Positions 58,364-64,000 of a DNA stretch of 64,000 nt are shown piece by piece. Source of the DNA: Bubalus kerabau (Eukaryota > Chordata > Mammalia > Artiodactyla > Bovidae); NCBI RefSeq assembly GCF_029407905.1, contig NC_073635.1, forward strand, positions 36,819,501-36,883,500, in the 5' to 3' direction. Under the pieces are notes generated by a model, which saw only the letters and a list, made by a program, of their open reading frames with translations, was not told the origin of the DNA and searched no databases. Numbering within the stretch: position 1 is the first letter of the stretch; every line of letters begins with the position of its first letter. Position numbers and translations under genes: made by a program.

Positions 58364-59185
58364 CTCCCCCGGGGAATCTGTGGGCCTGGACATCCTCGGC
58401 GGTGTCAGAGCAGAGGCAGGCACTGGCTTATCCAACTCTGTGCTGCTCTGGCCTTTGTCCTGATTCCTTTGCTTTTTCTGTGTAGTTTTCTTCTCTAAGA
58501 AGAGGCTCTTGTTTTCTAGCTTTTTGCTCTCTTTAAGTTCCTCTGTCCTTCTCGGTTTCTTTTTTTTCCTCCTTGCTTTGACCTCATCCTCATCAGCACT
58601 TACATTGCCATCCTGCTGTATGTCAGAAGCAGGATCTAGGCTGGCTTCTTGCTCAGCTTTATCTTTAGCACCTCTAAACTTCTGCTTCTCCTCTCCTTTG
58701 TCAACCTGTAAATCTTCACAGTCCTCTTCCTGAAGCGGGGAATCACTAAGTACACCCAGGTCAGAGTCCACCTGAGATTCAACACATTTCTCTTTTTTTG
58801 TTTTTCTAATTTCTTTGCAATCGTCTCTTATTTTAGTCTTTAAATCTCTTATTTCACCCTTTTTAACTTTCTTTAACTCCTTAGTTTCTTTTATATCATC
58901 TTTTTTGGGCTTTTTGGATTCCTTTAATTCTTCTTTGGCTTCCAAAATTCTTTTCTTTGTCCTTAAATCAAAACCCAAACATTCAGAGGAGCTCTCCAGG
59001 TCTGGTTTGGGCTTGTCTTTCAGTTTCCCAGTCTTTGCTTTCTTCTTTTTCAGGTCGTCGGGGCTTTTCTCTTCCTTATGCCTTACTTTTTTCTTTTTCT
59101 TCTTTGGAGAAGTGTCTTCTTTAGTCTCACTCTGTTGATCACTATCAGAGTTTGCCTCAAATATGTCATTATTTAAGGACAGTCT
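58364..59185 (-). CDS. MPHOSPH8: MPHOSPH8 large linker exon
   Basis: The acceptor is tatactttatag before 59,185 and the donor GTGAGT follows 58,364. The 822 nt (274 codons, phase 0 to 0) begin RLSLNNDIFEANSDSDQQSE and end PTDSPGE. The exon encodes the disordered, Lys/Glu/Asp/Ser-rich region just after the chromodomain. It has several basic clusters (PKKKKKK, RRKKKKPRR) that could serve as nuclear localisation signals. It diverges from the human sequence as I recall it more than the ankyrin exons do. Its end (LTPPRMSRPTDSPGE) appears about eight or nine residues shorter than in human. Confidence 0.95.
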
Positions 59186-59552
59186 CTATAAAGTATAAAA
59201 AAGATTTAAAAACTCATTAAGAACACAGTAATTTAAAAGGTTTTGAATACTCGTACTAATGAAATCTGGTAGGAATTTTTTTTCCTCCAGTTTCTCAACT
59301 TCTTAAAATTGTTTATGTAACTGAGGTTGTATAACTTACTTACATTGCTAACTTAAGAAATAGGTCTTGGAGGTGACAATAAGCATCAATTTAAGGAAAC
59401 AGACAAACAAAGAGGGACAGAAATTATCAGTGCTGCTGTAGGTCCTAACATCATATGTATGGTGGGTTTTGTATAATTTCAACTTCAAAATTTCCAAAAC
59501 ACCAATAAGTAATTTGTAACGATTTATTTATTTGATGTCAAAATAACCCTTT

Positions 59553-59608
59553 AAGAATTAAGTATCTGTCTACACGAGAAAAAAAAAAAGAATTAAGTAT
59601 CTGTCTAG
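59553..59608 (+). mobile_element. Minimal retroinsertion: 20-bp target duplication around cacgag + poly-A
   Basis: Two exact copies of aagaattaagtatctgtcta (59,553-59,572 and 59,589-59,608) enclose only cacgag and a run of A. A target duplication, a poly-A tail and a TT|AAGA-like cut site are the marks of LINE-driven target-primed insertion. Confidence 0.7.
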
Positions 59609-59921
59609 ATATAAAAACACTATGCAAAGCATTTTTAGGTCCTATTTCCCCACAATCTCTTCTAAGTGACTTGGGGAAGGACAAGAGGGAGAATAAAGAT
59701 AGGTGTATTTTTAAGTTTTCCCTGTGGTGCTTCAGCAAAGACCACCACCAAGTTTAAAAAGGTAGTGGAAATGCAGTGGCATTGGCAAAACTTTCTGACT
59801 CTTCCTATAGCACTTCATAAAAAAGCGACTAGTGAAACAGGAAGGAGAGGGGTACAGCACAGTCTTTAAAAGAATGACATGGCCCAAGGAGAGGACATAA
59901 ATGGTTAGAACTAACCAGGTC

Positions 59922-60409
59922 TGACAAACCTAGACAGCGTATTTAAAAGCAGACACATCACTTTGCTGACAAAGTTCCGTATACTCAAAGCCACGGTTTT
60001 TCCAGTCATGTACAAATGACCATAAAGAAGGCTGAATACTCAAGAAGTGATACTTTTGAATTTTGGTGCTGGAGAAGACTCTTCAGAGTCCCTTTGACAG
60101 CAAGGAGATCAAACCAGTCAATCCTAAAGGAAATCAACCCTGAATATCCATTGGAAGGACTAATGCTGAAGCTTCAATACTTTGGCCATCTGATGCAAAG
60201 AGCTGACTAACTGGAAAAGACACAGATGCTGGGAAAGACTGAGGGCATGAGAAGGGAGCAGCAGAGGATGAGATGGTTAGATGGCATCACTGACTCAATG
60301 ACATGAGTTTGAGCAAACTCTGGGAGATAGTGAAGGACAGGGAAGCCTGGTGTGCTGCAGTTCATGGGGCCGAAAGAGTTGGACATGAGTTAAGTGACTG
60401 ACAATGAAC
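59922..60409 (+). mobile_element. BovB LINE 3' end with 9-bp flanking repeat
   Basis: BovB text runs from ctgacaaacctagacagcgt to gttggacatgagttaagtga, with broken frames. aaccaggtc occurs at 59,913-59,921 and 60,410-60,418, a probable target duplication. Confidence 0.88.
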
Positions 60410-60525
60410 AACCAGGTCCAAGATGATGAAGATGACTTCCACTAGACCTTGAGCCTCAGTGTACTCTCACTGTGACACACCAGCAGGCCACGTGACATAC
60501 CCAGAGGCACCATGACAGTTCCAAG

Positions 60526-60722
60526 AAAGTCAAGTGCTAGTGGCTCCGCATGTCTGACTCTTTACGACCCCATGGACTGTAGTCTGCCAGACTCCTCCTC
60601 CATCCATGGAATTTTCCAGGCAAGAATACTGGAGCGGGTAGCCATTTTCTTCTCCAGGGGATCTTCCTCACCCAGAGATTGAACCTGGGCCTCTCAGGGA
60701 ACCTGAGCCACCCGGGAAGTGT
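60526..60722 (-). mobile_element. Bov-tA SINE with 13-bp target duplication
   Basis: Reverse Bov-tA (catgtctgactctttacgac … agattgaacctgggcctctc). tgacagttccaag flanks it at 60,513-60,525 and 60,723-60,735. Confidence 0.9.
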
Positions 60723-60837
60723 TGACAGTTCCAAGGTCGAGCACAAAAGGTCAACAAGTGGTCCAATTTCTGGAAATCCCAACCACTTCCCCAAAACAGC
60801 CAGAATACTCCTCCCACTTATCAGCCTATAAAAACTT

Positions 60838-60864
60838 ACTCACCTATAAAAAATATAGGTGAGT
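60838..60864. repeat. Perfect 11-bp inverted repeat with 5-bp A loop
   Basis: actcacctata (60,838-60,848) and tataggtgagt (60,854-60,864) are perfect reverse complements around AAAAA. A further direct copy of actcacctataaaaa starts at 60,876. Confidence 0.85.
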
Positions 60865-61221
60865 ATAAAAAAATTACTCACCTATAAAAACTGACAATCT
60901 CATAGCTTGGGGCTGCTCTTGCCTTCTGAGATGGCCCTCACTCTGTGGACTGTTTCTAAGTGAACTCACTTCTTACCCATCACTTTGTCTCTCACTGAAT
61001 TCTTTCTGTGACATCAAGTACTTGAGCTTCATTAAGTCCCAGGTATGATCAGGGATTTAAAAAGACAGTGGGTTCAAGCCCCAACCTGAGGTACACAGTT
61101 TCACCAGGACAGCAAAACAACCCCCGCCCCCCACCCCATGCCACAGACAACATCTACAACAAAATTAAGTGTCCAAGTGTTTCAATGAACCCCAGAATAT
61201 AAGCTGGTAGAACAAACACTG

Positions 61222-61389
61222 CAGGCAGTAAAGAATCCTCCTGCAACGTGGGAGACCTGGGTTTGATCCCTGGGTTGGGAAGATCCCCTGGAGAAGGGAA
61301 AGGCTACCCACTCCAGTATTCTGGCCTGGAGAATTCCATGAACTGTATAGTCCATGACTGAGTGACTTTCACTTTACTTTTCACTTTAG
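61222..61389 (+). mobile_element. Bov-tA SINE, 5'-truncated
   Basis: Contains ggagacctgggtttgatccc and ctacccactccagtattctg, and ends with a ctttcactttacttttcact tail. Confidence 0.88.
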
Positions 61390-61702
61390 GAACAAACTAG
61401 TAACAGCAGTAAGACCCCTGTGGTACGAATATCCACACAGGAGCAAGCAAAGGTAGCAAGGAGAATGGAAGAAATCACTCAAGAGTCTAGCGGGTCACCG
61501 GGAAGGGAGCTGCTGAAAGGGCAGGAGCTCTGGGCACTGGACCATGAAGGGATGGCCCAGGTTGAGCATTCTCTAGAGTAACCAGCCGATGCTCCCTGCC
61601 AGGTGTATCGGAAAAGGCCCCACCATGAGAAACTGCTGAGATCAGATTCCAAACAAAGAAGGGGAAAGAAAATAGAAGATTGATATATAAGTGATGGTGG
61701 TG

Positions 61703-61758
61703 GCAGGCTACAGCCTATATGGTCGCAAAAGAGTCGAACATGACTTAGTGACTAATCA
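61703..61758 (+). mobile_element. Bov-A fragment
   Basis: Only the 3' part remains (tggcaggctacagcctatat, then aagagtcgaacatgacttag). Confidence 0.75.
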
Positions 61759-62234
61759 ACAATGGTGGTGGTGGCAGGGTGAAACTAGAGCCCCCAAAAC
61801 CCCTCATAAAGTCTGAGGTTATACTGTCTGATTCTTCATAAAATAAATAAAGCTTGCTCAGCAGTCATGAAGCTGAAAAATACTATCTTGTTCTCCTTTG
61901 CCTCCTAAAATTTCAAAAAAGTAATTCATATAAATATAAGCAATATAAATTGATTAAAGCAGGGTATTTTATTAAATTGTTATAAGAGAAAGCAGACAAA
62001 GGAACAGAGTAATTAACCTAAAAAGAACAGGATGCAAGAGAGACACACCTACTGTTAGAAAGAAACAACAGGCCCCAAATGTGGTCGCTGATCCTAAGCC
62101 CACCAAGACAAATATCTAACCACACTCAGAATTATAAACCAGCAGTCTAGAGTTTCCTGATCAGCACTGGTGAAGGGTACTACTTGCCCTAATAGGACCC
62201 CCAGCTTCTCCATGAGGGAAGGTGATCTGGTCTG

Positions 62235-62837
62235 AAATAGTCTCACAGTCTTTATTTTCTTGGGCTCCAAAATCACTGCAGATGGTGACTGAAGTCATGA
62301 AATTAAAAGACGCTTGTTCCTTGGAAGAAAAGCTGTGACAAACCTAGACAGCATATGAAAAAGCAGAGATATTTCTTTGCCGACAAAGGTCCATCTAGTC
62401 AAAGCTATGGTTTTCCCAGTAGTTGTGTATGGATTTCAGAGTTGGACCGTAAAGAAAACTGAGTGCCAAAGAATTGATGCATTTGAACTGTGGTGCTGGA
62501 GAAGACTCTGGAGAGTCCCTTGGACTGCAAGATCAAACCAGTCAATCCTAAAGGAAATCAAACCTTAATATTCATTGGAAGGACTGATGCTGAAACTGAA
62601 GCTTCAATACCTTGGCCACCGGATGCAAAGAACTGACTCACTGGAAAAGACCCTGGTGCTTGGAAAGACTGAAGGCAGGAGAAGGCTGACAGAGGATGAG
62701 ATGGTTGGATGGCATCACTGACTCAATGGACACGAGTTTCAGCAAGCTCCAGGAGTCGGTGATGGACAGGGAAGCCTGCTGTGCTGCAGTCCATGGGGTT
62801 GCAAAGAGTCGGACAGGACTGAGCGACTGAACTGAAT
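62235..62837 (+). mobile_element. BovB LINE 3' part, antisense to MPHOSPH8
   Basis: Terminal BovB ORF2 text with frameshifts: 'gggctccaaaatcactgcag', PTKVHLVKAMVFPVVVYGFQ, ELWCWRRLWRVPWTARSNQS. It ends agagtcggacaggactgagc and gactgaactgaa. Confidence 0.92.
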
Positions 62838-64000
62838 CGTCTCCATCTGCCAATTAACGACCTTTCCTTTCCTGAGCTCCTGGGGGCATCCTTCTGTTTG
62901 TTAGATAGATGCTGTCTAATTCATGAATTGGATAAAGCCAATTAGAGCTTCAAATTTACTCAGTTGAATTTTGGTTTATACAAAACAGTGAAAATAAAAA
63001 AATTTGAGGCATCAGGTAAAAAAGACCAAGTCATTTATAAGAGAAAGAAACTCAGATTTGTTATTAGAGATCCGTATTTCAAACTGGGTGTGGAGGGAAA
63101 GCGAAGGATGTGAGAAAACAGGTACTAATCAACAACATCAAATAACCTATTTATCAAATTGATAACCACAGAAAAGAAAAAAAAGAATTAATCCAAGTAA
63201 CTTCTGAACAATCAACACCAGAAATGAATACACTGTAGGAACAAAAACAACTGTAAATAAATTTGGAATTTCACAGTAAGAATGGGCATAGTAAATCTGA
63301 AACTAATTTCTAATTATTGCAGGGCTCAGTAAATGACTAGATATAATATTGAAGAACACCAGAGTTCTCATGGAAGAAAAGGGAGACAGAACTACAGACA
63401 CTAACAATGACAGGAAGACACAGTGGTGACGGACTGAAATTAGACATCAATATGAACTTGACTTAAAACTAACATGTATTTTCCCCTTTATCTCTGTCTA
63501 AGGGCCTAGAAATAATGATATCCCAGTAGCAATAACTGCATCTTGCTTTCTAAATTCTATTCTGCCCTAAAAAGAATCACGATTCCCTGAATAAAGGTTG
63601 GTGCCAGGGCTGGAGCAGGAGAGTACATGGGGACACTTTGTCCAGGGAGCAAAGACGTGCCCAGACAGACAAGGAAACCACAGGAGGACGCAGGAGCTCA
63701 CCCAGAGGGCCTCCCACCCAGGGGTGGGCCTGGTTTAACAACAGCAATCAAGTAAGAAGACTCCAAGATTGTGTACCGCTACTTAAAAAATTTAACGGGA
63801 GGGAGGAGCTGTTCTTTATAGGACACAAACTAAGCTTAGAAAACAGAATTAGAAAAGTTGTTATTTGCAACCACCACAGTAATAACCAATTAAAGCAAAA
63901 TTATTCAAAATTATCTTAAAATCATGGGTGAGAGGTTGTTGAAGAAGTGATTCTCACAGTCTGAAAGGTTACTTATTATTAGCTTACTTACTATTTTACA

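Larger units (their letters stand above)
38757..64000 (-). other. MPHOSPH8: MPHOSPH8 gene (MPP8), exons after the chromodomain exon to the 3' end
   Basis: MPP8 is a nuclear chromatin protein. Its N-terminal chromodomain binds methylated H3K9. With TASOR and periphilin it forms the HUSH complex, which spreads H3K9me3 through SETDB1 and silences LINE-1 and other long retroelement-like transcripts. Twelve exons in this window encode 728 residues: a long Lys/Glu/Ser-rich linker, then ankyrin repeats, then a conserved C-terminal domain ending VQLQ. All phases match from exon to exon, with no stop or frameshift, so the gene looks intact. As I remember the human protein (about 860 residues, 14 exons), the missing part is roughly the first 125 residues in two exons, lying beyond position 64,000. 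The 3' boundary is set by a chosen polyadenylation signal and is uncertain. Confidence 0.95.
59186..64000 (-). other. MPHOSPH8: MPHOSPH8 intron toward the chromodomain exon
   Basis: No exon was found on the - strand. The expected upstream exon, with chromodomain text ending near KAVRKDIQ, is not in the window. The stretch holds two BovB 3' ends, two Bov-tA SINEs, a Bov-A fragment, a 20-bp direct repeat around a poly-A run and a small hairpin. From 62,840 to 64,000 only unassigned DNA is seen. Confidence 0.8.

Noticed and set aside
1..64000. CRISPR array, prokaryotic operon, phage or integrated virus
   Set aside because: No regularly spaced repeats, no compact gene rows and no retroviral gag/pol/env or LTR pair were seen. 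All signals fit a ruminant chromosome.

Overview
This is vertebrate nuclear DNA, almost certainly from a bovid ruminant such as cattle or a close relative. The genes are split into small exons with GT-AG introns. The spaces between exons are filled with ruminant repeats: BovB (RTE-type) LINE 3' ends, Bov-A and Bov-tA SINEs, CHR-type tRNA-derived SINEs and L1 remnants. There are no operons, CRISPR arrays or prokaryotic signals. The repeats do not let me separate Bos from other pecoran ruminants with certainty.

Two protein-coding genes lie tail to tail. On the + strand, positions 1 to about 11,540 hold the 3' end of PSPC1 (paraspeckle component 1): three coding exons for the Gly/Pro/Met-rich C-terminal tail, ending in NKRRRY and a TAA stop at 11,255-11,257. 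On the - strand, from about 38,760 to the right edge, lies most of MPHOSPH8 (MPP8, a HUSH-complex subunit). Twelve consecutive coding exons (59,185 down to 39,959) can be placed with consistent phases and consensus splice sites, giving 728 codons plus a stop. They cover the charged linker after the chromodomain, the ankyrin repeats and the conserved C-terminal domain. The promoter, the first exon and the chromodomain exon lie beyond position 64,000.

The roughly 27 kb between the two genes (11.5-38.8 kb) shows no firm coding gene. It contains CHR SINEs, a BovB 3' end, a second mariner-type palindrome, a MER5-like and a MER2/Tigger-like DNA transposon, old L1 sequence and unassigned AT-rich DNA. 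One good splice acceptor at 36,655 followed by a short reading frame and a polyadenylation signal could be a distal alternative last exon of PSPC1.

Both proteins act in the nucleus. PSPC1 is an RNA-binding DBHS protein of paraspeckles. MPP8 reads methylated H3K9 and helps silence LINEs and other long transcripts. They are neighbours in the human genome too, so the layout is conserved synteny rather than a functional cassette. I found no convincing undescribed multi-gene system. The observations most worth checking are an exact 52-bp duplication across the MPHOSPH8 3' end, a retroinsertion reduced to little more than its poly-A tail with a 20-bp target duplication, mariner palindromes resembling the bovine miR-2284/2285 families, and the candidate distal PSPC1 exon.
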